DNA of 34,202 bases from JAUPVS01 sp037139495 (GTDB lineage: Bacteria; Patescibacteriota; Saccharimonadia; Saccharimonadales; JAUPVS01): assembly GCA_037139495.1 (NCBI GenBank), contig JBAXGG010000007.1:1-34202 (forward strand), read 5' to 3'. The position numbers and the translations under genes are program-made. Every line of letters starts with the position of its first letter. Within the stretch, counting starts at the first letter, position 1. This document shows, in pieces, positions 23,551-30,511 of the stretch. The notes beneath the pieces were generated by a model, which was not told the DNA's origin, made no database searches, and saw only the letters and a program-made list of their open reading frames with translations.

Positions 23551-24656
23551 ATGATCTTGTTCTAAGCGTCTCAGACTTCGTAGGGATACTTAACCAGACA
23601 CTGGAGAATGCATACTCGAACGTGGTCATTGTTGGTGAACTCAGCAACTTTAGGATTAGTAAGAACCGCTGGGTCTATTTTGATTTGAAGGATGAGGTCG
23701 CCAGTGTCAGGTTTTTTGGCACTGTTTACCAACTACCTGGACCGTTGGAGGATGGCATGATGCTGCAGGTTCGTGGTAACCCGCGCCTGCATCCGCAATT
23801 TGGTTTTAGTATTACAATTTTGAACCTGCAGCCGGTGGGTGAGGGCTCTTTGCGAAAAGCTGCCGCTCTTCTAGAAGCCAAACTAAAATCCGAGGGATTA
23901 TTTGACCTGGAGCGCAAGCGACCGTTGCCATATCCGCCAGCCCACGTTGGCTTAATTACTTCTGGAGAGTCAGCTGCCTACGCCGATTTTGTCAAGATTA
24001 TGAATGAGCGGTGGGGCGGGGTAGTGATTGACCTCGCCGATGTTCAGGTGCAGGGCGAGGTGGCGCCAGAACAGATTGTCCGCGCCATCGAGTTCTTTAA
24101 CGCTCACGCTCATCCTCCAGAAGTTTTGGTAATTACTCGTGGTGGCGGTGCCTCCGAAGATTTGGCTGCCTTTAATACTGAGCAGGTGACTCGGTCCATT
24201 GCCGCCAGCCGAATCCCTACTTTGGTAGCTATCGGGCACGAGGTGGACATTAGCCTGGCCGAGCTAGCCGCCGACCAGCGCGCCAGCACGCCTAGTAACG
24301 CCGCCCAGCTGTTGGTACCAGATAAAACTAGCGAGCTACAGCGCCTTCGCGCCAGCCAGAACCAACTCAGCCAACTATTGCTGCAACTAACGGTAAACTT
24401 TAAACGCGATTTGCACAGCTCCCGTGAACGCCTGCACGACCAAACTCTCCGCATCATCCAAGACCAGAAAAATAGCCTCCGCCTCAAGAGTCAGCTCCTG
24501 GAAGCCTTCAATCCGGAACGCATACTCAAACGTGGCTACGCCGTGGTTAGTCTGAACAGTAAGGTTATAACATCTGTTAAAGGTCGAAAAAAAGGTGAAG
24601 TTTTAGCCCTGCGCTTACAGGACGGTAGCATCCAGGCAACTATAACTGATGTATAA
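23547..24656 (+). CDS. xseA: Exodeoxyribonuclease VII large subunit
   Basis: Catalytic subunit of exonuclease VII, which degrades single-stranded DNA in both directions. Length 369 residues, shorter than the roughly 400-450 usual, mainly through a reduced coiled-coil region. The N-terminal OB fold (SVSDFVGILNQTLENAYSNVVIVGELSNF) is followed by the nuclease core with GLITSGESAAYADF, ITRGGGASEDLAAFN and AIGHEVDISLAELAADQRASTPSNAA. The C-terminal RGYAVV segment closes the barrel domain. It overlaps the previous gene by 4 nt and is followed by xseB. Confidence 0.96.
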   Translation: MNDLVLSVSDFVGILNQTLENAYSNVVIVGELSNFRISKNRWVYFDLKDEVASVRFFGTVYQLPGPLEDGMMLQVRGNPRLHPQFGFSITILNLQPVGEGSLRKAAALLEAKLKSEGLFDLERKRPLPYPPAHVGLITSGESAAYADFVKIMNERWGGVVIDLADVQVQGEVAPEQIVRAIEFFNAHAHPPEVLVITRGGGASEDLAAFNTEQVTRSIAASRIPTLVAIGHEVDISLAELAADQRASTPSNAAQLLVPDKTSELQRLRASQNQLSQLLLQLTVNFKRDLHSSRERLHDQTLRIIQDQKNSLRLKSQLLEAFNPERILKRGYAVVSLNSKVITSVKGRKKGEVLALRLQDGSIQATITDV

Positions 24657-24657
24657 T
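24652..24657 (+). promoter_or_regulatory. -10 box TATAAT before xseB
   Basis: TATAAT overlaps the xseA stop and ends 8 nt before the xseB ATG at 24666. It could give the small subunit extra, separate expression. Confidence 0.5.
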
Positions 24658-24665
24658 ATCTAGCA

Positions 24666-24845
24666 ATGAGCGACTATCGAACTATGAGTGATCAGCTGGA
24701 GGCGATTCTGGCTAAGCTGGAATCTGGTGAGTTGGATGTCGACCAGGCAATTGAGCAGTACCAGAAGGGCATAGAGCTGGTTAAGAAGCTCGAAAAACAT
24801 CTTAAGTTAGCCGAGAACAAAATTACTAAAGTTACCAAGGGCTAG
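24666..24845 (+). CDS. xseB: Exodeoxyribonuclease VII small subunit
   Basis: A 59-residue helical protein starting MSDYRTMSDQLEAILAKLE and containing the family pattern ESGELDVDQAIEQYQKGIELVKK. XseB binds the coiled-coil of XseA and is needed for activity. It lies 9 nt after xseA, as expected for this complex, and its size is slightly below the usual 70-80 residues. There is no Shine-Dalgarno site; a -10 box directly upstream suggests a leaderless start, and transcription from the xseA operon is also likely. Confidence 0.93.
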   Translation: MSDYRTMSDQLEAILAKLESGELDVDQAIEQYQKGIELVKKLEKHLKLAENKITKVTKG

Positions 24846-24848
24846 TAG

Positions 24849-25346
24849 ATGCAGCTGTTGTTCCTAGTATTTATAATCTTGGTTTTAATATTTGGCTTTG
24901 TTGTGGCTTTTGGCGCCCCGTATTTGCCAACTCTTAAGAAGCAAACCGATGAGGCTTTAGATCTACTGAACCTAAAACCTAGTCAAACAATACTAGAACT
25001 GGGCTGTGGTGATGGACGAGTTATGAAGGCGGCTGCCAAGCGCGGCTTAATGGTAGTTGGCTACGAACTCAACCCAGTTTTGGCACTAATTGCTTGGCTC
25101 AACACTCTTAAATACAGGAGCCAGGTAAAGGTTGTTTGCGGTAATTTTTGGCGGCAACCATGGCCTGAAGCTGACGGTATATTTGTCTTTTTACTTGATA
25201 AATACATGGAAAAGTTGGATCAATCAATTGTTCAAAAAAGAGCTGGGCAGAAGAAACCGATTCGATTAGTGAGCTTCACCTTTAAAATTCCGAATCGTAA
25301 ACCCGATGGTCGCCACCAGGGCTTATTACTGTATAAATACCTGTGA
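24849..25346 (+). CDS. Membrane-anchored SAM-dependent methyltransferase
   Basis: A 165-residue protein with an N-terminal membrane helix (LLFLVFIILVLIFGFVVAFG, residues 3-22) followed by a small Rossmann methyltransferase. Motif I is ILELGCGDGRVMKAAAKRG and the acidic ribose ligand is in VVGYELNPVLA. The layout of one N-terminal helix plus a compact domain with ELGCGDGR and GYELNP resembles the FAM173/ATPSCKMT lysine methyltransferases, which modify a membrane protein in mitochondria. That comparison is from memory of the motifs; the substrate here is unknown. It follows xseB by 3 nt and overlaps the next gene by 4 nt. Confidence 0.75.
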   Translation: MQLLFLVFIILVLIFGFVVAFGAPYLPTLKKQTDEALDLLNLKPSQTILELGCGDGRVMKAAAKRGLMVVGYELNPVLALIAWLNTLKYRSQVKVVCGNFWRQPWPEADGIFVFLLDKYMEKLDQSIVQKRAGQKKPIRLVSFTFKIPNRKPDGRHQGLLLYKYL

Positions 25347-26050
25347 AGCGATTGCATTCGCCACGATTATTGTTTAACATGAGCGGTATGAAGCGAATGA
25401 ATCAGGCAGGGCGGATCAACACGCTGCTTATCCCCTTAATTTTGGTAGTAATTCTGTTTGTGATGGCTGGTAGTTTCGCAACTTGGGCTTTTATGAGCCG
25501 GACAGATTACAAAGATAATACCGATCAAAAAGTTGCTGCTGCTGTTACAATTGCCGAAGCTCAAACGTCATCAAAGAAAGATAATGAATTTGTCGAGAAG
25601 GAGAAACTACCGTTCCATACCTATACTGGCCCGACGGCCTACGCTAGCGTAGTAGTGCAGTATCCCAAAACTTGGAGCGCCTACATTGACGAAAAAAAGA
25701 ACGGTGCAAACCCGGTTGACGCATATTTTCATCCAAACTTCGTCCCCGCAGTCAACTCGGATGTTTCCTACGCGCTTCGAGTTCAGGTTGTCAGCCAGGC
25801 CTACGCCGATGTTCTGAAGGCCTATGACGCCAACGTCAAATCTGGAAAGCTTAAGTCGTCCGCCTATATACCCGCTAAAGTCCCGAGTATTACCGGGGTT
25901 AGATTGGACGGCGAGATATCTCCCAAAAAGCAGGGTAGTCTGATTATCGTGCCGGTTCGTGACAAAAGTCTTAAGGTCTGGACTGAGTCGCCCGACTTCG
26001 TGAACGACTTTAACAATAACGTCCTGCCAAATTACACGTTCGCACAATAA
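25343..26050 (+). CDS. Anchored extracytoplasmic protein of unknown function
   Basis: A 235-residue protein from GTG 25343 (GTGA overlap with the methyltransferase) or 223 residues from ATG 25379. A basic N-terminus is followed by one membrane helix (TLLIPLILVVILFVMAGSFATWAFM), then an exported domain of about 170 residues. The pattern TYTGPTAYASVVVQYPKTWSAYIDE and later LKVWTESPDFVNDFNNNVL resembles PsbP-like beta-sheet domains found in many anchored lipoproteins, but the match is loose. No catalytic motif is seen. The overlap favours the GTG start; the ATG start leaves the anchor intact. Confidence 0.65.
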   Translation: MKRLHSPRLLFNMSGMKRMNQAGRINTLLIPLILVVILFVMAGSFATWAFMSRTDYKDNTDQKVAAAVTIAEAQTSSKKDNEFVEKEKLPFHTYTGPTAYASVVVQYPKTWSAYIDEKKNGANPVDAYFHPNFVPAVNSDVSYALRVQVVSQAYADVLKAYDANVKSGKLKSSAYIPAKVPSITGVRLDGEISPKKQGSLIIVPVRDKSLKVWTESPDFVNDFNNNVLPNYTFAQ

Positions 26051-26090
26051 ATAATTTTAACTATTCCTGATGAACGATGCCCCGTGGTGC

Positions 26091-26096
26091 TATAAT
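26091..26096 (+). promoter_or_regulatory. Extended -10 box TGC-TATAAT before the degenerate kinase operon
   Basis: A perfect TATAAT preceded by TGC. Transcription near 26103 gives a leader of about 21 nt with AAGGGG before ATG 26124. No good -35 element was seen. Confidence 0.65.
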
Positions 26097-26123
26097 GGGT
26101 TCTAATAAGGGGTAACAACAGGG

Positions 26124-26810
26124 ATGTCTAGATCAGTCCGTCGTGCCGATGTCGTGTCTAATGATAGATTACTTGCTGCGTTGGCGGAGGAACTAAAACT
26201 ACCACTGTTACAAATTGCTCGCCAGGCGGAGTTAGCTAATCAAGCTGACATTGAGATGTCGGCTAGCCAGGCTTTGTGGTTTGTTGATAGCTATTTGTTA
26301 AGTCAGCAATTATTACAGCAGTCGAGTTTAGAGTTAGAACCAGTGGCCGTATCATCAGTCTTACAAGATGCGGCTCAGACACTAGATAGTTTAGCCAAAC
26401 AGTATAATTGCGGTTTAGAGCTAAGTATTAGCGGCCGGTTTATGCCGGCGATGGCACACAGGCAGGCCCTAGAGACAGCGTTGGTCGGTCTGGGCAGTAG
26501 CTTGATAACCGCCTCACAAGACAAAAAACCTCGTCTCATTTTGGCTGCCCACCGCACTCAGGGTGGGGTAGTGGCTGGAGTATTCAGTTCGACCGATGGT
26601 TTGAGTCAGGCGGTTTTTCAGCGTGGTTTATCTTTATATGGTAAGGCGCGTCAGCCGATGCAAGAACTTACTAGTCACACAGGCGCCGGGATTTTTGTGG
26701 CTGCCGAACTGCTTAGTTCAATGGAAAGCATCCTGCGTGTTGCTAAACATCATAAATTAACTGGCTTGGCAGCAACTCTGCAGCAGAGCCGTCAGTTGGC
26801 TTTAATATAA
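26124..26810 (+). CDS. Degenerate histidine-kinase-like protein
   Basis: A 228-residue soluble protein with the outline of a HisKA plus HATPase module but lacking its chemistry. Residues 20-33 (LAEELKLPLLQIAR) align with the H-box pattern H-E-L-R-T-P-L, and the phosphoacceptor His is replaced by Glu22. The N-box is replaced by ALVGLGSSLITAS, without the Mg-binding Asn. The G1 Asp is not evident (SSTDGLSQ), and the G2 region reads HTGAGIFVAAELL. There is no sensor or membrane domain. It is followed with no gap by a receiver that also lost its phosphoacceptor, and then by recO. The reading is by pattern; the fold assignment is likely but not certain. Confidence 0.65.
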   Translation: MSRSVRRADVVSNDRLLAALAEELKLPLLQIARQAELANQADIEMSASQALWFVDSYLLSQQLLQQSSLELEPVAVSSVLQDAAQTLDSLAKQYNCGLELSISGRFMPAMAHRQALETALVGLGSSLITASQDKKPRLILAAHRTQGGVVAGVFSSTDGLSQAVFQRGLSLYGKARQPMQELTSHTGAGIFVAAELLSSMESILRVAKHHKLTGLAATLQQSRQLALI

Positions 26811-27197
26811 ATGGCATCGATTCTATTGCTTGAACCAGATAAACAATTGGCTAAAAGCTACCAGGCCGCCCTGCATAAAGCCGGTCACACCGTTCACTGG
26901 CAGACTAACGCCCAGTCGGCCCTAACTGTGCTTGATGATCATGCACCCCAGTTAGTAATTTTGGAACTCCACCTAGCCAATCATAACGGTGTCGAGTTTT
27001 TATATGAGATGCGTTCCTACCCGGATTGCGACCATGTACCGGTCGTACTGCACACCATGGTGGAACCAGAGCACCCTGGTTTAGGCCACGACTTTTGGCC
27101 GCAGCTGGGTATTCAAGAATACTTATATAAACCACGTACCACCCTGGCTCAACTGGTCGAACGAGTCAATCGTCTAACGCTCGCCCAGGCGGCATGA
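26811..27197 (+). CDS. Pseudo-receiver domain protein (phosphoacceptor Asp replaced by Glu)
   Basis: A 128-residue single-domain receiver. The acidic pocket is Glu8/Asp10 (LLLEPDKQL), Thr82 follows VVLHT, and Lys107 is in YLYKPRT, but the phosphorylation site reads VILELHLAN with Glu52 where Asp is expected. Glu at this site can mimic phosphorylation in some receivers, so it may be locked in one state. It starts on the base after the stop of the degenerate kinase gene and overlaps recO by 4 nt, giving a fixed three-gene unit. Compare the intact receiver at 18785. Likely role is protein-protein interaction, partner unknown. Confidence 0.82.
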   Translation: MASILLLEPDKQLAKSYQAALHKAGHTVHWQTNAQSALTVLDDHAPQLVILELHLANHNGVEFLYEMRSYPDCDHVPVVLHTMVEPEHPGLGHDFWPQLGIQEYLYKPRTTLAQLVERVNRLTLAQAA

Positions 27198-27895
27198 ACC
27201 CGAGCCGCAACCAGGTAGTTACCGAAGGCATTGTTTTAAGCCGAACTAACTTCGGTGAGGCCGACCGCATCATTACCATGCTGACGTCCGATCGTGGCAA
27301 AGTAACGCTGATGGCCAAAGGTGTTCGTAAGATTAAAAGCAAGCTAGCCGGCGGTATTGAACTATTCAGTATTAGTCAGATTAGCTATCTGCCAGGGAAG
27401 GGGGAAATCCATACTCTTATCTCTAGCCGCCTCCAAAAACACTACGGTCAGATTGTTAAAGATATTAGCCGGACCATGTTGGGGTATGAATTGCTCAAAC
27501 GGATCAATCGAGCCACCGAAGACGCCACTGAAAGCGAGTATTTCGATTTAATGAAGATTAGCCTAGCATCGTTGGACGGCGCGTTAGTATTGAACCTAAT
27601 AGAACTGTGGTTCGATGCCCAGCTGCTACGGCTGGCTGGCCATCAACCAAACCTGGCATCTGATTTACAGGGCAAACGGTTACAAGCCGATCAGTTATAC
27701 ACTTTTGATTTCGATAACATGTCGTTCGTAACAGCTGAGCAGGGGATATTCAGCCCAGCGCATATCAAGTTTTTGCGGCTGGTATTTGGTCTGCAGGAAC
27801 CTTTGGCCCTGGGGCAAATAACCGATGCTGACCAAGTAATTGGCCCCTGTGCCCAATTAGTGGCAACGATGCGCCATCAGTTTATCCGAGCATAA
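27194..27895 (+). CDS. recO: DNA repair protein RecO
   Basis: Recombination mediator that works with RecR to load RecA on SSB-coated DNA, 233 residues. The N-terminal OB fold is clear (TEGIVLSRTNFGEADRIITMLTSDRGKVTLMAKGVRK), followed by GGIELFSISQISYLPG and the helical domain. The zinc-finger cysteines present in many RecO proteins are absent in the C-terminal part; zinc-free forms are known. Its ATG overlaps the stop of the pseudo-receiver, so expression of repair protein and receiver is coupled. Confidence 0.93.
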   Translation: MNPSRNQVVTEGIVLSRTNFGEADRIITMLTSDRGKVTLMAKGVRKIKSKLAGGIELFSISQISYLPGKGEIHTLISSRLQKHYGQIVKDISRTMLGYELLKRINRATEDATESEYFDLMKISLASLDGALVLNLIELWFDAQLLRLAGHQPNLASDLQGKRLQADQLYTFDFDNMSFVTAEQGIFSPAHIKFLRLVFGLQEPLALGQITDADQVIGPCAQLVATMRHQFIRA

Positions 27896-27908
27896 GAATA
27901 CCATCTGT

Positions 27909-27914
27909 TATAAT
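27909..27914 (+). promoter_or_regulatory. Extended -10 box TGT-TATAAT of glyS (leaderless)
   Basis: A perfect TATAAT ends 7 nt before the glyS ATG at 27922. Confidence 0.7.
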
Positions 27915-27921
27915 AGCGTTA

Positions 27922-29298
27922 ATGAGCGACAAAAAAGTGACCTTAGAAGACATTGTTAGCCTCTGCAAACGCCGTGGCTTCGTATACCCGAGTAGTGATA
28001 TCTACGGCGGGTTTGCTGGTGTCTATGACTTTGGACCTTACGGTGTTGAACTCGCCAATAATCTGAAAAATGCTTGGTGGAAGTACATGGTCCAGCGCCG
28101 TCCCGACATCGTTGGGTTAGATAGCGGTATATTTATGGCGCCAGCTATCTGGAAAGCTAGTGGCCATGTCGATGGTTTTAGCGATCCGCTAGTGGAGTGC
28201 AAAGCCTGCCATAATCGAATACGGGCCGATCATGTCCTAGAAGAGCTTGGAGAGCAAGCCGACGAGAAGATGACCGAAGCCGAGCTTAATGAATTATTCG
28301 ATAAACACAAAAAAGACATCAAATGCCCGAGCTGTGGCAAAAAAGATTGGGGCCAGGTTAAGGCATTTAACCTACTAGTTAAATCGAACCTTGGTAACCT
28401 CGGCGAAAACTGGGACGAAGATCCTTCATACTTACGTGGAGAAACTTGCCAAGGAATCTATGTTAACTTCCCTAATGTTGTTAATAGCACGCGCGTCAAG
28501 ATTCCTTTTGGTATCGCTCAAGTCGGGAAGGCCTTCCGTAACGAAATTAGCCCACGCCAGTTTATCTTCCGTGGCCGCGAGTTTGAGCAGATGGAAATGC
28601 AGTATTTTGTTGAACCTGACCAAGAAATGGTTGAGTATGAAAAACTGCGCCAGTATCGTTGGGACTTTTATAAGACCCTTGGTTTGAACGAAAAGAATCT
28701 TAAATGGCATAAGCACGACAATCTAGTCTTTTACGCCAAAGAAGCTTATGACATCGAGTATAATTTTCCATTCGGTTTTAAAGAGCTTGAAGGTATCCAC
28801 GCCCGTGGCGACTATGACCTGACTCAGCACCAAAAGGGCAGCGGCAAAGATCTTTCTTACTTTGACCAAGCCAACGACAAACGGTATGTCCCGCACATTA
28901 TCGAAAGTTCTGTAGGTGTTGGGCGAATGTTCCTAGCTGTCGTAACTGATGCTTATAAGGTCGATGAAGTAAATGGCGAAGAACGAACCTTCCTGAAGCT
29001 GGATCCCGCGCTTGCTCCAATTAAAGCTGCTGTTTTCCCGCTACTCAAGAATAAGCCTGAGTTGGTGGCAAAGGCTAAAGAAGTTTATGCTCAGTTGGCA
29101 GAGCATATGATGGTTGAATTTGATGACAACGGCAACATTGGTAAACGCTATCGCCGACAGGATGAGATCGGAACACCGGCCTGCGTCGTTATCGACTTCG
29201 ACAGTCTAGAGGATGACAGCGTTACAGTCAGAGACCGGGACACCACCAAGCAGGAACGGGTTAAGATAAGCGAACTAATAATGAAGTTGTCAAAATAA
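27922..29298 (+). CDS. glyS: Glycyl-tRNA synthetase, single-chain dimeric type
   Basis: Charges tRNA-Gly. At 458 residues this is the alpha2 class IIa type, as in Gram-positives, archaea and eukaryotes, and unlike the alpha2beta2 enzyme of proteobacteria. Visible landmarks are RRGFVYPSSDIYGGFAGVYDFGPYG at the start, motif 2 (AFRNEISPRQFIFRGREFEQMEMQ), the motif 3 region IIESSVGVGRMFLAV and a C-terminal anticodon-binding domain from about residue 360. A CxxC pair with CPSCGKK (near residue 135) may bind zinc. It is transcribed from its own leaderless promoter. Confidence 0.97.
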   Translation: MSDKKVTLEDIVSLCKRRGFVYPSSDIYGGFAGVYDFGPYGVELANNLKNAWWKYMVQRRPDIVGLDSGIFMAPAIWKASGHVDGFSDPLVECKACHNRIRADHVLEELGEQADEKMTEAELNELFDKHKKDIKCPSCGKKDWGQVKAFNLLVKSNLGNLGENWDEDPSYLRGETCQGIYVNFPNVVNSTRVKIPFGIAQVGKAFRNEISPRQFIFRGREFEQMEMQYFVEPDQEMVEYEKLRQYRWDFYKTLGLNEKNLKWHKHDNLVFYAKEAYDIEYNFPFGFKELEGIHARGDYDLTQHQKGSGKDLSYFDQANDKRYVPHIIESSVGVGRMFLAVVTDAYKVDEVNGEERTFLKLDPALAPIKAAVFPLLKNKPELVAKAKEVYAQLAEHMMVEFDDNGNIGKRYRRQDEIGTPACVVIDFDSLEDDSVTVRDRDTTKQERVKISELIMKLSK

Positions 29299-29310
29299 CA
29301 GATCAAAATA

Positions 29311-29343
29311 ACAATTATTGTAAGCGTATGCTACAATAATTGT
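29311..29343 (+). promoter_or_regulatory. Perfect 12-bp inverted repeat over the DUF3800 promoter
   Basis: ACAATTATTGTA (29311-29322) and TACAATAATTGT (29332-29343) are exact inverted arms around a 9-nt centre. The right arm contains the -10 box TACAAT (29332-29337) and ends at the base before the ATG. Because transcription should begin at the ATG, the repeat is a DNA operator rather than a leader hairpin. No repressor gene is adjacent. Confidence 0.7.
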
Positions 29344-30072
29344 ATGGATAATACTGGGCCTAAACCGCGCTTACATGTCTTCGGTTTCATGGACGAAACT
29401 GGTCTGTTGCATACGCCCAAAATAGATCGTGTTTTTGGCCTAGGACTTTTGGTAAGCCAAAATCCTAGAGAACTCCATCGAGAAATCATCACCCTAAAAA
29501 ATAAACGCAGATATCACCGGGAGTTTAAGTTCACCGATATTTCCAATCAAAATCTACCGGTTTACCTGGAGCTGATTGATATATTCTTTAGCTGCACAAA
29601 TAACCGTTTTCACTGTCTGGTAGTCGACAAGAACACTTATAAGATTGCTGGTGGCAAAAAGTATCACACGGCATACAATCAGCTTGCAGCGCAGCTAATT
29701 GCTAATTCAATCGACTATAAAAAAATGAAAGCCAGCGAGTATTTAACAGTGTTAGCTGACGATGTCTCCACCAGCAAAGATGATAAGTTTGAGAAAATCG
29801 TTAGAGAAGCTGTTAAAAAGAAGCAACGCCGCAACGCCCTTTTTGGTATTTGTAGGCTCGAATCTCATGCAGTTTCAGAAATACAAATGGCTGATGTATT
29901 GATAGGTCTGGTGGCTTATTCTTATAAGATAAAGTTTGGTGTTGTTCGTGGCTCCGGGGCTAAGTTGCGGGTACTAAAGCACCTACAGAAAAAGCTGAAC
30001 ATTACAGGCCTATCCATTCCTCAGGTGATTAAATTGCCACGCGGGGAAGTGTTCGAAATAAACGAAAAATAG
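29344..30072 (+). CDS. DUF3800 domain protein
   Basis: A 242-residue protein of the DUF3800 family, whose members are widespread near mobile and defence genes and are thought to have an RNase H-like fold. Conserved acidic points are visible: Asp17-Glu18 (GFMDETGLL), the EFKFTDIS segment, LADDVSTSKDDK and the C-terminal SHAVSEIQMADVLIGLVAYS. Biochemical function is not established. The start lies directly after a -10 box embedded in a perfect palindrome, implying specific repression. It is probably monocistronic. It opens an accessory stretch reaching to about 31.2 kb. Confidence 0.82.
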   Translation: MDNTGPKPRLHVFGFMDETGLLHTPKIDRVFGLGLLVSQNPRELHREIITLKNKRRYHREFKFTDISNQNLPVYLELIDIFFSCTNNRFHCLVVDKNTYKIAGGKKYHTAYNQLAAQLIANSIDYKKMKASEYLTVLADDVSTSKDDKFEKIVREAVKKKQRRNALFGICRLESHAVSEIQMADVLIGLVAYSYKIKFGVVRGSGAKLRVLKHLQKKLNITGLSIPQVIKLPRGEVFEINEK

Positions 30073-30074
30073 AC

Positions 30075-30140
30075 AAATAAAAATAGATGGCGCTTTGGGT
30101 CCAACGATCACCAGGGATCAACCCACGCAATTCCATCTAC
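30075..30140 (-). ncRNA. Candidate small structured RNA with its own promoter and terminator
   Basis: On the minus strand, TTGACT (30171-30176) and TATACT (30147-30152), 18 nt apart, place a transcription start at about 30140. That is exactly where a helix begins: UAGAUGG (30139-30133) pairs with CCAUCUA (30090-30084), which is followed at once by UUUUUAUUU. Inside are UGGGU (30125-30121) with ACCCA (30100-30096) and GAUC with GAUC around a 6-nt loop. The result is a transcript of about 65 nt closed end to end. A frame of 37 codons from ATG 30136 exists, so a short mRNA is an alternative. I know no RNA family that matches. Confidence 0.5.
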
Positions 30141-30146
30141 AACCAT

Positions 30147-30176
30147 AGTATACAGGGCTATTGCACATCGAGTCAA
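30147..30176 (-). promoter_or_regulatory. Promoter of the candidate small RNA
   Basis: TTGACT and TATACT on the minus strand, each one base from consensus, with an 18-nt spacer. No minus-strand gene that it could serve is visible downstream until glyS. Confidence 0.55.
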
Positions 30177-30212
30177 TACGTTTTATAAAATGCTACTATG
30201 TCAAGATTGTGG

Positions 30213-30218
30213 TATTAT
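30213..30218 (+). promoter_or_regulatory. -10 box TATTAT before the small membrane protein
   Basis: TATTAT lies in TGTGGTATTAT, the same 11 bases found in the promoter at 14604-14632. It ends 8 nt before an in-frame ATT at 30227. Confidence 0.45.
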
Positions 30219-30226
30219 TAATCAGT

Positions 30227-30481
30227 ATTAATAATCTTGAGGAACGTGTCGCCGCCATCGAAGCCTGCAACAGTAAAGTTGATCTAGACAAGGCTTGGGA
30301 ATCAAGCTGGACGCGCCGCCTAAGCATCGCCAGTCTGACCTACCTGGTTGTCGTAGTCTATCTGTCCTACATCGGCAATAACTCACCATATATCAACGCC
30401 TTTGTGCCTGCCGTTGGCTTCTTACTCTCCACCCTAGTATTGCCACAGATCTGCTCATTCTGGCAAAAGTCTCAGAAGTAG
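30227..30481 (+). CDS. Small two-helix membrane protein, possible AUU start
   Basis: About 85 residues. An N-terminal coiled segment (NNLEERVAAIEACNSKV) leads into DLDKAWESSWTRR, then two membrane helices (IASLTYLVVVVYLSYIG and INAFVPAVGFLLSTLVLPQI) and a short basic tail. Proteins with ELDKAWETSWTRR and the same two helices are common in diverse bacteria and usually begin just before the LEER segment; function is unknown. There is no ATG in frame. Candidate starts are TTG 30161, GTG 30209 and ATT 30227. ATT fits the -10 spacing rule seen across the window and the usual family length. The upstream starts would lie before the predicted transcript. Confidence 0.65.
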   Translation: MNNLEERVAAIEACNSKVDLDKAWESSWTRRLSIASLTYLVVVVYLSYIGNNSPYINAFVPAVGFLLSTLVLPQICSFWQKSQK

Positions 30482-30511
30482 TGTGATTGGATCACTTACA
30501 GCACGCGATAG

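Noticed and set aside
24110..24487. 125-codon minus-strand open frame inside xseA
   Set aside because: xseA motifs cover the region; the antisense product is a Trp/Ser/Arg-rich artefact.
25607..26047. 146-codon minus-strand open frame opposite the anchored extracytoplasmic protein
   Set aside because: Fully overlaps a gene with clear anchor and coupled start; composition is not protein-like and no promoter precedes it.
29311..29343. The DUF3800 palindrome as a glyS terminator
   Set aside because: The stem is AT-rich and no T-run follows; the right arm coincides with a promoter box instead.
30084..30139. The nested inverted repeat as a terminator of DUF3800 on the plus strand
   Set aside because: After the plus-strand 3' arm come CAACC bases and no T-run; the T-run is only on the minus strand.
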